From contig CANGRP010000102.1 of NCBI GenBank assembly GCA_947456005.1, positions 1 through 8,685 of the forward strand: a stretch of 8,685 nucleotides of DNA, read 5' to 3'. The position numbers and the translations under genes were made by a program. The stretch comes from Caulobacteraceae bacterium (GTDB lineage Bacteria > Pseudomonadota > Alphaproteobacteria > Caulobacterales > Caulobacteraceae). This document shows, in pieces, positions 1-5,824 of this stretch. How positions within the stretch are numbered: position 1 is the stretch's first letter; every line of letters begins with the position of its first letter. The notes below the pieces were generated by a model. That model was not told the DNA's origin. It did not search any database and worked only from the letters and a program-made list of their open reading frames with translations.

Positions 1-633
1 CTCGGCCGCCCGGGCCGAGTGGGTCACCAGCAGCACCGCCGCCCCCCGGGACCGGGCGGCGTCCAGCAGGAGGCCGAGGCTTCGGTCGGCCGTCTCCGGG
101 TCCAGGTTGCCGGTCGGCTCGTCGGCGAGGATCAGGGCCGGCCCGTGCACCAGGGCCCGGGCGATGGCGCAACGCTGGAGCTCTCCGCCCGACAGCTGGG
201 CCGGGTAGTCAGCCTCGCGCCCGCCGAGGCCGACGGCCGCCAGAAGGTCCGCCGCCCGGGCCAGGGCCGGGCCGCTGGTCTGTCCCGCCAGCACCAGGGG
301 CAGGGCCGTATTCTGGGCCAGGGTGAGGTGGGGCAGGATATGGAAGGCTTGGAAGACAAAGCCCAGCCGGTCGCGCCTCAGTCGGGTCCGCCCGGCCTCG
401 TCCAGGGCCGAGAGGGCCTGTCCCGCGATCTCGATCTCGCCCCGGTCCGCGGAATCGAGGCCGGCGGCGAGGTTGAGGAGGGTGGACTTGCCGGCGCCGG
501 ATTCTCCTGTCACGGCGACCACCTCGCCGGCGCGGAGGTCCAGGTCCAGGTCCTCGAACAGCACCCGGCCCCCTGGCACCGTCTTGGCGAGGCCCCGGAT
601 GCGGAGGGGAAGCGGGGGTGCGGGTGTGGACAT
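1..633 (-). CDS. ABC transporter ATP-binding protein, LolD/MacB-like (partial, C-terminus off window)
   Basis: Cytoplasmic ATPase subunit of an ABC transporter. The 211 visible residues hold the whole ATP-binding core in order: Walker A GESGAGKS (residues 43-50), Q-loop FQAFHILPHLT (Gln95), signature LSGGE (147-151), Walker B LILADE with catalytic Glu172, D-loop NLD (176-178) and H-loop His205. The DEPTGNLD sequence and the compact size are typical of the LolD/MacB/YbbA group, which works with FtsX-like permeases in lipoprotein release, efflux or envelope stress. Relatives of about 220-235 aa suggest that only a short tail is missing. The ATG at 633 is chosen because an in-frame TAG lies four codons upstream. 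No clear Shine-Dalgarno precedes it, so the message may be leaderless or weakly translated. The partner permease would be expected beyond the left edge. The subfamily, and thus the substrate, cannot be fixed from the ATPase alone. Confidence 0.93.
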   Translation of the reverse strand, partial: MSTPAPPLPLRIRGLAKTVPGGRVLFEDLDLDLRAGEVVAVTGESGAGKSTLLNLAAGLDSADRGEIEIAGQALSALDEAGRTRLRRDRLGFVFQAFHILPHLTLAQNTALPLVLAGQTSGPALARAADLLAAVGLGGREADYPAQLSGGELQRCAIARALVHGPALILADEPTGNLDPETADRSLGLLLDAARSRGAAVLLVTHSARAAE

Positions 634-648
634 GAGGTCTATCTAGGG

Positions 649-662
649 CCGGGGCGCCCCGG
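649..662. repeat. 14-bp perfect palindrome in the divergent intergenic region
   Basis: CCGGGGCGCCCCGG is its own reverse complement. It lies 16 bp upstream of the ABC ATPase start, inside the 109-bp gap shared with the divergent lyase gene. It could be an operator or a hairpin in the transcript. In DNA this GC-rich a short G/C palindrome can also arise by chance, and I see no convincing -35/-10 pair for either gene in the gap. Confidence 0.3.
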
Positions 663-742
663 GGGGAATACGCCGTCTTGCACGCCTCCGGGGTGTGCGG
701 AACGGGTCTGGCCGGTGTAAGGGGCGGGGCGAGGAGACCTGA

Positions 743-1747
743 ATGCACCTGGCCCGCTTCCCCCGCGCCCGCTTCGCCCACCTGCCGACCCCCCTGGAGC
801 CCATGCCGCGGCTCAGCCAGGCCCTGGGCGGGCCGACCCTCTGGGTCAAGCGCGACGACTGCACGGGCCTGGCCGGCGGCGGCAACAAGACCCGCAAGCT
901 GGAGTTCCTGCTGGGCGAGGCGCTGGAGGCCGGCGCCGACACCCTGGTCACCCAGGGGGCGGTCCAGTCCAACCATGTCCGCCAGACCGCGGCGGCGGCG
1001 GCCCGGTTTGGCCTCGCCTGCGAGATCATCCTGGAGACCCGGGTCGCCACCGAGGCCGAGGACTACAACCTGTCCGGCAATGTCCTCCTCGACCGCCTGC
1101 TCGGCGGCCGTTTGCGGCGGGTCCCGGCGGGCAGCGACATGAACGCCGCCCTGGAGGTCGTGGCCGACGAGGTCCGCGCGCGGGGCGGCCGGCCCTACGT
1201 CATTCCCGGCGGCGGCTCGAACGCGGTGGGCGCCCTGGGCTATGCCGAGTGCGCCCGCGAGCTGGTGGCGCAGGCCGACGCCCATGGGTTGAAGATCGAC
1301 CGGATCGTCACCGCCACCGGCAGCGCCGGCACCCACGCCGGCCTGGTGGCGGGTCTCGCGGTGATCGGCGCCGACATCCCCGTCCATGGCTTCGGGGTTC
1401 GCGCCCCGAAGGCCCGGCAGGAAGCCAATGTCCACGCCCTGGCCGAGGCCACAGCCGACCTCCTGGGCCACGGCGACCGGGTGAGGCGGGACATGACCGT
1501 CGCCGACTGCGACTATGTGGGCGAGGGCTATGGAGTCGCCGACGAGGGCGTCTTCGAGGCCCTGCGCCTGGCGGCCCGCACCGAGGGTCTGCTGCTGGAC
1601 CCGGTCTATACAGGCAAGGCCATGAAGGGCCTGGTGGACTATGCCCGCCGCGGCCGGTGGGCCGGCGAGACGGTGGTCTTCCTTCACACTGGCGGGGCCC
1701 AGGGCCTGGCCGGATACACGTCCATCCTGGAGGGGCATCTCGAATGA
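743..1747 (+). CDS. PLP-dependent lyase, D-cysteine desulfhydrase / L-cysteate sulfo-lyase family
   Basis: A 334-aa fold-type II PLP enzyme of the ACC deaminase / D-cysteine desulfhydrase family, likely cytosolic. Members split D-cysteine (to pyruvate, sulfide and ammonia) or L-cysteate (to pyruvate, sulfite and ammonia). Visible features are the PLP-binding lysine in AGGGNKTRKLEFL (Lys49), the substrate loop QSNHVRQTAA (75-84), the phosphate-binding ATGSAGTHAGL (191-201), EGYGV (261-265), LDPVYTGKAM (285-294) and C-terminal HTGG (315-318). The N-terminus (MHLARFPR, LPTPLEPM, WVKRDDCTGLAGGGNKTRK) reads, from memory, closer to CuyA-type cysteate sulfo-lyases than to E. coli DcyD, but this cannot be settled without alignment. 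The start is supported by GAGGAG at 731-736, six bases before the ATG. The stop overlaps the next start (ATGA), so the downstream racemase is probably translationally coupled. ACC deaminase activity is less likely but not excluded. Confidence 0.9.
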   Translation: MHLARFPRARFAHLPTPLEPMPRLSQALGGPTLWVKRDDCTGLAGGGNKTRKLEFLLGEALEAGADTLVTQGAVQSNHVRQTAAAAARFGLACEIILETRVATEAEDYNLSGNVLLDRLLGGRLRRVPAGSDMNAALEVVADEVRARGGRPYVIPGGGSNAVGALGYAECARELVAQADAHGLKIDRIVTATGSAGTHAGLVAGLAVIGADIPVHGFGVRAPKARQEANVHALAEATADLLGHGDRVRRDMTVADCDYVGEGYGVADEGVFEALRLAARTEGLLLDPVYTGKAMKGLVDYARRGRWAGETVVFLHTGGAQGLAGYTSILEGHLE

Positions 1748-2436
1748 GCCGCGTACTCGGCGTCCTGGGGGGCATGGGCCCCGCCGCCACCCTCGACTTC
1801 CTGGGTAAGCTCCAGGCCCTGACCCCGGCCCAGAAGGACCAGGACCACATCAGGGTGATCGTCGACATCAACCCGCAGGTTCCGGACCGTAACGATCCCT
1901 TCGCCCGGCCTGGCCCGGTCCTGGCCGAAATGGCGGGAGGGCTTCAGGGCGCCGGAGCCCAGGTCCTGGCCATCGCCTGCAACACGGCGCACGCCCACGC
2001 CGACCTGATCAGCCGGGCCTCAGGCCTGCCCCTGGTGGACATGATCGAGACCGCCTCCCGCGCCGCCCGGGACACGGGCGCGCGTCGCGCTGGGGTCCTG
2101 GGCACCAAGGACGCGGTTCGCCTCTACCACGAGTACATCGCCGCCCAGGGCATGGGTCTGGTGACCCTGTCCCGGGACGACCAGGCCCGGTTCATGGACC
2201 TGCTCAGCCGGATCAAGGCGGGGGATGTCGGCCCCGCGGTTCGCGAAGGCATGGCGGACCTGGCGGGCGCGCTCGTACGCGAAGGCGCCGAGGCGGTCAT
2301 CGCCGGCTGCACGGAGGTTCCGCTGGTGATGGGCCCGGCCGATACCGATGTCCCGTTCATCGACGCCGGCGAGAAGCTGGCCCGGCGCTGCGTCTCGGTC
2401 TGCCTGGGGCTGGAGCCCCTGCCCCAGGGCCGCTGA
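1744..2436 (+). CDS. Aspartate/glutamate racemase family protein
   Basis: A 230-aa, cofactor-independent amino-acid racemase of the Asp/Glu/hydantoin racemase superfamily, which inverts the alpha-carbon with two cysteines acting as acid and base. Both are present: Cys79 in ACNTAHAHAD and Cys189 in GCTEVPL. The N-terminal LGGMGPAATLDF, the VDINPQVPDRN segment (40-50) and GVLGTKDAV (117-125) fit the aspartate racemase / YgeA branch, and the length is normal. The ATG at 1744 lies inside the stop of the preceding PLP lyase (ATGA). It aligns with the family start (MSRVLGVLGGMGP), and the in-frame codons further upstream only read through the lyase gene in another frame. The tight overlap suggests that the racemase supplies or removes one enantiomer of the lyase's substrate. 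Aspartate, cysteate (a structural analogue of aspartate) or another amino acid are all possible. The family is certain, the substrate is not. Confidence 0.92.
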   Translation: MSRVLGVLGGMGPAATLDFLGKLQALTPAQKDQDHIRVIVDINPQVPDRNDPFARPGPVLAEMAGGLQGAGAQVLAIACNTAHAHADLISRASGLPLVDMIETASRAARDTGARRAGVLGTKDAVRLYHEYIAAQGMGLVTLSRDDQARFMDLLSRIKAGDVGPAVREGMADLAGALVREGAEAVIAGCTEVPLVMGPADTDVPFIDAGEKLARRCVSVCLGLEPLPQGR

Positions 2437-2445
2437 GCCCCGGCG

Positions 2446-2850
2446 TCAGGGCTTGAACTTCTTGGGCAGGGCCTCGACCTGCTCGGGAGTCAGGCGTTCG
2501 ATCGAACGGATGATGCAGCGGCGCGAGATCGGCCCGGCGACCCCGAGGTTGAGGTCCAGGGGTTTGCAGATCTGGCTGGAGGCGCCGAGGGGCTCCAGGA
2601 TCAGCGGATCTGAGTTGGTCACCCCCGCAAGGCAGGACCCGCTGAAGGTGAACTTGTACACCTCCTTGCGCCGCACCGAATAATACAGGGTGTCTGGGCC
2701 GGCGATCTTGTGCCCGCCCAATTCGCTGAGCCGGAAGCAGGGCGCATTCGCCGGGCGCGAGGGCTCGGCCTTGCTGGCGGGCGCGGCTTCGGCGGCGAGG
2801 GCGGAGACGGAGAGAAGGACCGCGGAGAGGGCGGCGGCTCGGATAATCAT
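2446..2850 (-). CDS. Small exported four-cysteine protein of unknown function
   Basis: A 134-aa protein with a clear N-terminal signal peptide: Arg4, then a hydrophobic stretch of about 16 residues, then Ala-rich AAEAAPA with likely cleavage near residues 22-24. The mature part is about 110 residues with four cysteines (38, 73, 95, 112), which could form two disulfides in the periplasm. The pattern CFRLSEL, VYKFTFSGSC, ICKPLDLNLG, RRCIIRSIERLTPEQVEALP resembles the small DUF6491-type proteins I associate with Caulobacterales and Sphingomonadales. That match is from memory and uncertain. No enzyme motif is visible. The start has an AGGAG 11 bases upstream (2866-2862), and the signal peptide begins right at this ATG. 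The gene converges on the racemase with a gap of only 9 bp, so the 3' ends of the two transcripts probably overlap. It is likely a single-gene transcript with its own promoter. Confidence 0.85.
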   Translation of the reverse strand: MIIRAAALSAVLLSVSALAAEAAPASKAEPSRPANAPCFRLSELGGHKIAGPDTLYYSVRRKEVYKFTFSGSCLAGVTNSDPLILEPLGASSQICKPLDLNLGVAGPISRRCIIRSIERLTPEQVEALPKKFKP

Positions 2851-2898
2851 TTCAGGTCACACTCCTGTGGCGTGATCGGCCATCCCCAGCCCCCTCCA

Positions 2899-2927
2899 AA
2901 ATCGCCCGGCGCCCCTCTGCTCGTCAA
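2899..2927 (-). promoter_or_regulatory. Candidate sigma-70-type promoter for the exported protein gene
   Basis: Read leftward, TTGACG (2927-2922) is followed 17 bases later by CGATTT (2904-2899), about 50 bases before the ATG at 2850. The -35 fits the alphaproteobacterial housekeeping consensus very well. The -10 is only a partial match, so this is a candidate only. Confidence 0.3.
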
Positions 2928-2987
2928 GTGACGGCGTGGAGACGGCCGTGAAGCCCGGGGCTGGCGGCGGTCCGACCGCTCAGGCAG

Positions 2988-3044
2988 GATCATGTCCCGA
3001 GGAGTGGATACCGGATGCCGGATCGAAACATGATCTCACATGTT
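2988..3044. repeat. Nested inverted repeats upstream of the oligoendopeptidase gene
   Basis: AACATG (3027-3032) and CATGTT (3039-3044) form an inverted repeat with a 6-bp spacer. GATCATG (2988-2994) is the reverse complement of CATGATC (3029-3035), which overlaps the left arm. The group lies 67-123 bp before the peptidase start. An 18-bp dyad of this shape is typical of binding sites for dimeric regulators, but no regulator gene is in the window and the alternative pairing could also be a transcript fold. The surrounding 260-bp gap (2851-3110) shows no ORF I would support. Confidence 0.35.
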
Positions 3045-3110
3045 GGACTTGGAGCCCGTTGTGTCCCTTCAGGCGTTCCGTCTGACGGGAACAGGCTCTA
3101 GGAGGAGGAC

Positions 3111-4904
3111 ATGACCGCTCATGTCTCTCCTGAAAGTCTTCCCGTCTGGCGCCTGGACGATCTTTACGCCGGCCGGGAAGACCCTCGCCTGGACGCCGAC
3201 CTCGACGCCGCCGTCGCCGCGAACACCGCCCTCCTGGAACTGAAGGGCCGGCTCGTCGCTGCCCGGGCCCAGCCCGCCACCCTTGGCGGCCACCTCGACC
3301 GGGGAATCCGGCTCTATGAGGATGCGACCAACGCCCTCTGGCGGGTGGGATCCTACGCCAGCCTCGCCGCCTCGACGGCCCGGAGCGATCCGGACTGGGC
3401 GCGGTTCGAGGCCGATATCCGGGCGCGCTCCGCCGCCATCGGCGCCGAGAGCCTGTTCTTCACCCTCGAGATCAACCAGCTGGAGGACGCCGAGATCGAC
3501 GCCGCGCTGACCGTCGTCCCGGCGGCGGCGCGCTGGCGGCCCTGGCTGCGCCGGGTGCGGGCCTTCCGCCCGCATGAGCTCACCGCCGACCTGGAGCGCC
3601 TGCTGGTGGACAGGGGGCCTGCAGTCGCCAACTGGACCCGCCTGCATGACGAGACCCTGGCCCGGCTCAAGGTGCGCGCCGGTCGCAGCCGACTGACCCT
3701 GCCCGAGGCGCTGAACGCCCTGTCGGACGCCGACCCGGCCCGCCGGCGGCAGGTGGCGGGGGGACTGTCCACGGCCCTGGGCGAGGCGGCGCCGACCCTG
3801 GCCCTGGTGCTGAACACCCTGGCCTTCGAGAAGCAGGTGGAGGACCGCTGGCGCCGCTATCCGGACCCCGGGGCGCCCCGGCACCTGGCCAATGAGGTGG
3901 ACCCGGAGGCCGTCCAGGCCCTCGAGGCTGCGGTGTCCGCTGGGTACGAGCGGGTCAGCCACAGGTATTACCGGCTCAAGGCGAAGCTGATGGGCCGGAC
4001 CGCCCTGGACCATTGGGACCGGAACGCTCCCCTGGATGCGGGCCCACCCCGTCTCTGGTCCTGGGCCGAGGCCCGCGGGATGGTCGAGGCCAGCTTCCGC
4101 GACCTGGCCCCGAAGTTCGCCGACAGCGCCCGGGACCTGTTCGAGCAGCCCTGGATCGACGCCCGGCCCCGTCCTGGCAAGCAGTCGGGCGCCTATTCAC
4201 ACCCGGTCATCGCCCCGCATCACCCCTATGTCTTCATGAACTACATGGGCGAGCGCCGGGACGTCCTGACCCTGGCCCACGAGCTGGGCCACGCCGTGCA
4301 TCAGCGGCTCTGCTCGCCCCTGGGGACCCTGCTGGCCGACACGCCGCTGACCCTGGCCGAGACCGCCTCCATCTTCGGCGAGGGCCTGGTCTTCGAGCGT
4401 CTGCTGGTCGAGGCCGGACCGAGGGAGAAGCTGGGCCTCCTCGCCGGCCAGATCGAGGACGGGCTCAACACGGTGGTGCGGCAGATGGCCTTCCACCGGT
4501 TCGAGACCCGGTTCCACGCCGCCCGCCGCGACGGCGAGCTGTCCGCCGAGGCGATCGGCGGGCTCTGGCTGGAGGTGATGGGCGAGAGCCTGGGCCCGGC
4601 CGTCCGGCTGAACCCCGGCTATGAGCTCTACTGGACCTATATCAGCCACTTCGTGCACGCGCCCTTCTACGTCTACGCCTACGCCTTCGGCGACCTCCTG
4701 GTCCGGGCCCTGATGGAGAAGCGGCGGGAGGACCCGCAGGGTTTTGTCCCGCTCTATGAGGACCTGCTCGCCTCAGGCGGCGTGCGCACCTGCGTGGAGG
4801 CCATGGCCCGCTTCGACCTCGATCCCCGCGAGACGGAGTTCTGGGCGGCGGGCGTGCGCCAGCTTGAGCGCCGGGTCGACGCCCTCGAGGCCCTGGTCGG
4901 CTGA
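3111..4904 (+). CDS. pepF: M3 family oligoendopeptidase F
   Basis: A 597-aa cytosolic zinc metallopeptidase that degrades short peptides (oligopeptides, not folded proteins) in peptide turnover. The length is normal for PepF. The N-terminal half is the helical lid/oligopeptidase_F region. The C-terminal half carries the catalytic domain, with the zinc motif HELGH (His390, Glu391, His394) and a probable third ligand Glu417 in LAETASIFGE. GKQSGAY (356-362) and the C-terminal HFVHAPFYVYAYAFG segment (about 513-527), typical of M3 substrate-binding residues, are also present. No signal peptide is seen. The start is well supported by AGGAGGAGG immediately upstream (3100-3108), among the strongest ribosome binding sites in the window. 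The gene appears monocistronic: a 260-bp gap lies before it and repeats lie after it. Nothing is missing from the active site. Among M3 peptidases, thimet oligopeptidase/PrlC and Dcp are longer and less likely. Confidence 0.95.
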   Translation: MTAHVSPESLPVWRLDDLYAGREDPRLDADLDAAVAANTALLELKGRLVAARAQPATLGGHLDRGIRLYEDATNALWRVGSYASLAASTARSDPDWARFEADIRARSAAIGAESLFFTLEINQLEDAEIDAALTVVPAAARWRPWLRRVRAFRPHELTADLERLLVDRGPAVANWTRLHDETLARLKVRAGRSRLTLPEALNALSDADPARRRQVAGGLSTALGEAAPTLALVLNTLAFEKQVEDRWRRYPDPGAPRHLANEVDPEAVQALEAAVSAGYERVSHRYYRLKAKLMGRTALDHWDRNAPLDAGPPRLWSWAEARGMVEASFRDLAPKFADSARDLFEQPWIDARPRPGKQSGAYSHPVIAPHHPYVFMNYMGERRDVLTLAHELGHAVHQRLCSPLGTLLADTPLTLAETASIFGEGLVFERLLVEAGPREKLGLLAGQIEDGLNTVVRQMAFHRFETRFHAARRDGELSAEAIGGLWLEVMGESLGPAVRLNPGYELYWTYISHFVHAPFYVYAYAFGDLLVRALMEKRREDPQGFVPLYEDLLASGGVRTCVEAMARFDLDPRETEFWAAGVRQLERRVDALEALVG

Positions 4905-4923
4905 CCCCGACTTCCCTCGCCCG

Positions 4924-5000
4924 CTTCCCCCTTTGGGAAGGAATTGGGCGCCATTTGCGTACCCAAGGGGGGTCAACGGCGGCGCCGCAGACCCCCTCCG
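4924..5000. repeat. Intergenic hairpin repeat, copy 1
   Basis: This copy starts with a hairpin, CTTCCC (4924-4929) / GGGAAG (4935-4940), followed by GGAATT. A second pairing is TTGGG (4944-4948) / CCCAA (4962-4966). It ends with GGTCAACGGC (4971-4980) and GACCCCCTCCG (4990-5000). The same landmarks recur in the same order in copy 2. The first hairpin lies 20 bp after the peptidase stop and might help end or stabilise that transcript, but no U-tract follows. Confidence 0.6.
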
Positions 5001-5017
5001 GCCCGCTGCGCGGTCCA

Positions 5018-5125
5018 CCTCCCCCTGATGGGGAGGAATTAGAACAGAGCCAATTGCTCCCCCGAGGGGGAGCTCCCGGCGAAGCCGGGTGAGGGGGTCA
5101 ACGGCCTCTCAGCTGATCCCCTCCG
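5018..5125. repeat. Intergenic hairpin repeat, copy 2
   Basis: Three hairpins lie in a row: CCTCCCC/GGGGAGG (5018-5036, loop CTGAT, followed by GGAATT), GCTCCCCC/GGGGGAGC (5056-5073) and CCCGGC/GCCGGG (5075-5089, loop GAA). Then come GGTCAACGGC (5096-5105) and GATCCCCTCCG (5115-5125). The last two landmarks sit exactly 125 bp after their copy-1 counterparts, while the leading hairpin is offset by only about 95 bp, so copy 2 has about 30 bp more in the middle. It resembles dispersed REP-like elements that I associate with Caulobacterales genomes. Its right end overlaps the 3' end of the small lipoprotein reading frame. Confidence 0.6.
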
Positions 5126-5238
5126 CCGGCCCGCCTAGCGGTGGCGGTAGGCCGGGGGCAGGGGGCCCCCGGTGTCGATGCACACGCGGACAGGGCGAGG
5201 GCGGCGAGGCCGACCACCAGCACTCCGGATCTCAACAT
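5098..5238 (-). CDS. Tiny predicted lipoprotein, possibly frameshifted
   Basis: A 46-aa frame whose N-terminus is a lipoprotein signal: MLRS, a hydrophobic core, then the lipobox LSAC with Cys19 as the lipidation site. It would be anchored in the inner or outer membrane. AGGGGG (5252-5247) lies 8 bases before the ATG and supports this start. The region after the lipobox is low-complexity Pro/Arg/Gly and runs into the adjacent repeat before stopping. In the -1 frame the same DNA encodes CIDTGGPLPPAYRHR and stops at 5135, just outside the repeat. Removing one TG of the TGTG at 5184-5181 would join the lipobox directly to that tail and give a 33-aa lipoprotein. A frameshifted gene is therefore possible. 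Function unknown. The product overlaps, on the other strand, any long N-terminal form of the thioesterase. Confidence 0.5.
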   Translation of the reverse strand: MLRSGVLVVGLAALALSACASTPGAPCPRPTATARRAGGGDQLRGR

Positions 5239-5312
5239 GCCGAACACCCCCTGCGAGATTGTGGATTTCCTGTTCAACCATGCGCCGGCGCCTGCGCCAA
5301 GCCGGAAGGCGC

Positions 5313-5338
5313 TTGCCATTTCCCCGGGGTCCTTTAGT
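5313..5338 (+). promoter_or_regulatory. Weak candidate promoter for the thioesterase-hydrolase pair
   Basis: TTGCCA (5313-5318) and TTTAGT (5333-5338) are separated by 14 bases, which falls in the short-spacer range described for Caulobacter housekeeping promoters. Transcription would start only a few bases before the ATG at 5351, which would fit that start's lack of a Shine-Dalgarno. The -10 match is modest. Confidence 0.22.
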
Positions 5339-5350
5339 CACCCGGGCGCA

Positions 5351-5821
5351 ATGTCCGATGACCTGACCGAAGGCCAGACAGCCGTCGTCCCCGATGGCTT
5401 TGTCAGCAATGTCTGGGGGCACGGGTTTGGCCACGCGGTCGGACCCTTCTTCTCCCGGCGCGATCCTCAGACCAACCTGGAGGTCATGGCCTTCCGGGTC
5501 GCAGCACACCACGCCAACGGCATGAACAACTGCCATGGCGGCATGCTGATGAGCTTCGCCGACATGGCCTGGGGAAGGGTCATCTCCAACCAGCGCGAAG
5601 TCGGCTGGGTCACTGTCCGGCTGGTGACGGACTTCGTCGGTCCGGGGCTGATGGGCGACTGGGTCGAGGGAACCAGCGAAATCATCGCCGAGGACGGGGA
5701 CATCTTCACCGTCGCGGGAAGGGTCTGGTCGGGAGAGCGGGTGCTCATGACCGGTACAGGGGTCTACAAGGGGATCCGGTCGATCCGCCGCAAGGCGGGC
5801 TACCGGGAGGCGAAGGAGTAG
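5351..5821 (+). CDS. PaaI-type hotdog-fold thioesterase
   Basis: A 156-aa cytosolic hotdog-fold protein of the PaaI/YdiI acyl-CoA thioesterase group, which hydrolyses acyl-CoA or aryl-CoA thioesters. The family motif is clear: HHANGMNNCHGGMLMSFAD, with the HGG turn at 62-64 and the putative catalytic Asp71 at the start of the central helix. The beta-strands VGWVTVRLVTDFVGP, DWVEGTSEIIAEDG and IFTVAGRVWSGERVLMTGTGVYK follow. The frame is open upstream to a GTG at 5141 and an ATG at 5237. I prefer 5351 because the MSDDLTEGQTAVVPDGFV start gives the usual family length. The upstream part is Ala/Pro-rich, lacks family features and overlaps the lipoprotein on the other strand. No strong Shine-Dalgarno precedes 5351. 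The gene ends 3 bp before an alpha/beta hydrolase, so the two are probably co-transcribed. The physiological thioester is unknown. Confidence 0.85.
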   Translation: MSDDLTEGQTAVVPDGFVSNVWGHGFGHAVGPFFSRRDPQTNLEVMAFRVAAHHANGMNNCHGGMLMSFADMAWGRVISNQREVGWVTVRLVTDFVGPGLMGDWVEGTSEIIAEDGDIFTVAGRVWSGERVLMTGTGVYKGIRSIRRKAGYREAKE

Positions 5822-5824
5822 GAC

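Noticed and set aside
2..18. Inverted repeat TCGGCC-N5-GGCCGA
   Set aside because: It lies within the ABC ATPase coding sequence in Ala/Arg codons and is likely chance in GC-rich DNA.
678..706. TTGCAC as a -35 for the PLP lyase
   Set aside because: No acceptable -10 at any spacing of about 13-18 bases.
209..1738. Long minus-strand open frame (509 codons) across the ABC gene and the PLP lyase
   Set aside because: Low-complexity Gly/Arg/Pro/Gln-rich translation with no family motif. It is antisense to two clearly real genes and explained by the high GC content.
1249..1743. Upstream extension of the racemase frame
   Set aside because: This part is Arg/Gly/Pro-rich read-through of the lyase gene in another frame. 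The racemase fold begins at 1744.
3069..4013. Minus-strand open frame opposite the oligoendopeptidase
   Set aside because: Antisense shadow without motifs. The plus strand encodes a full M3 peptidase.
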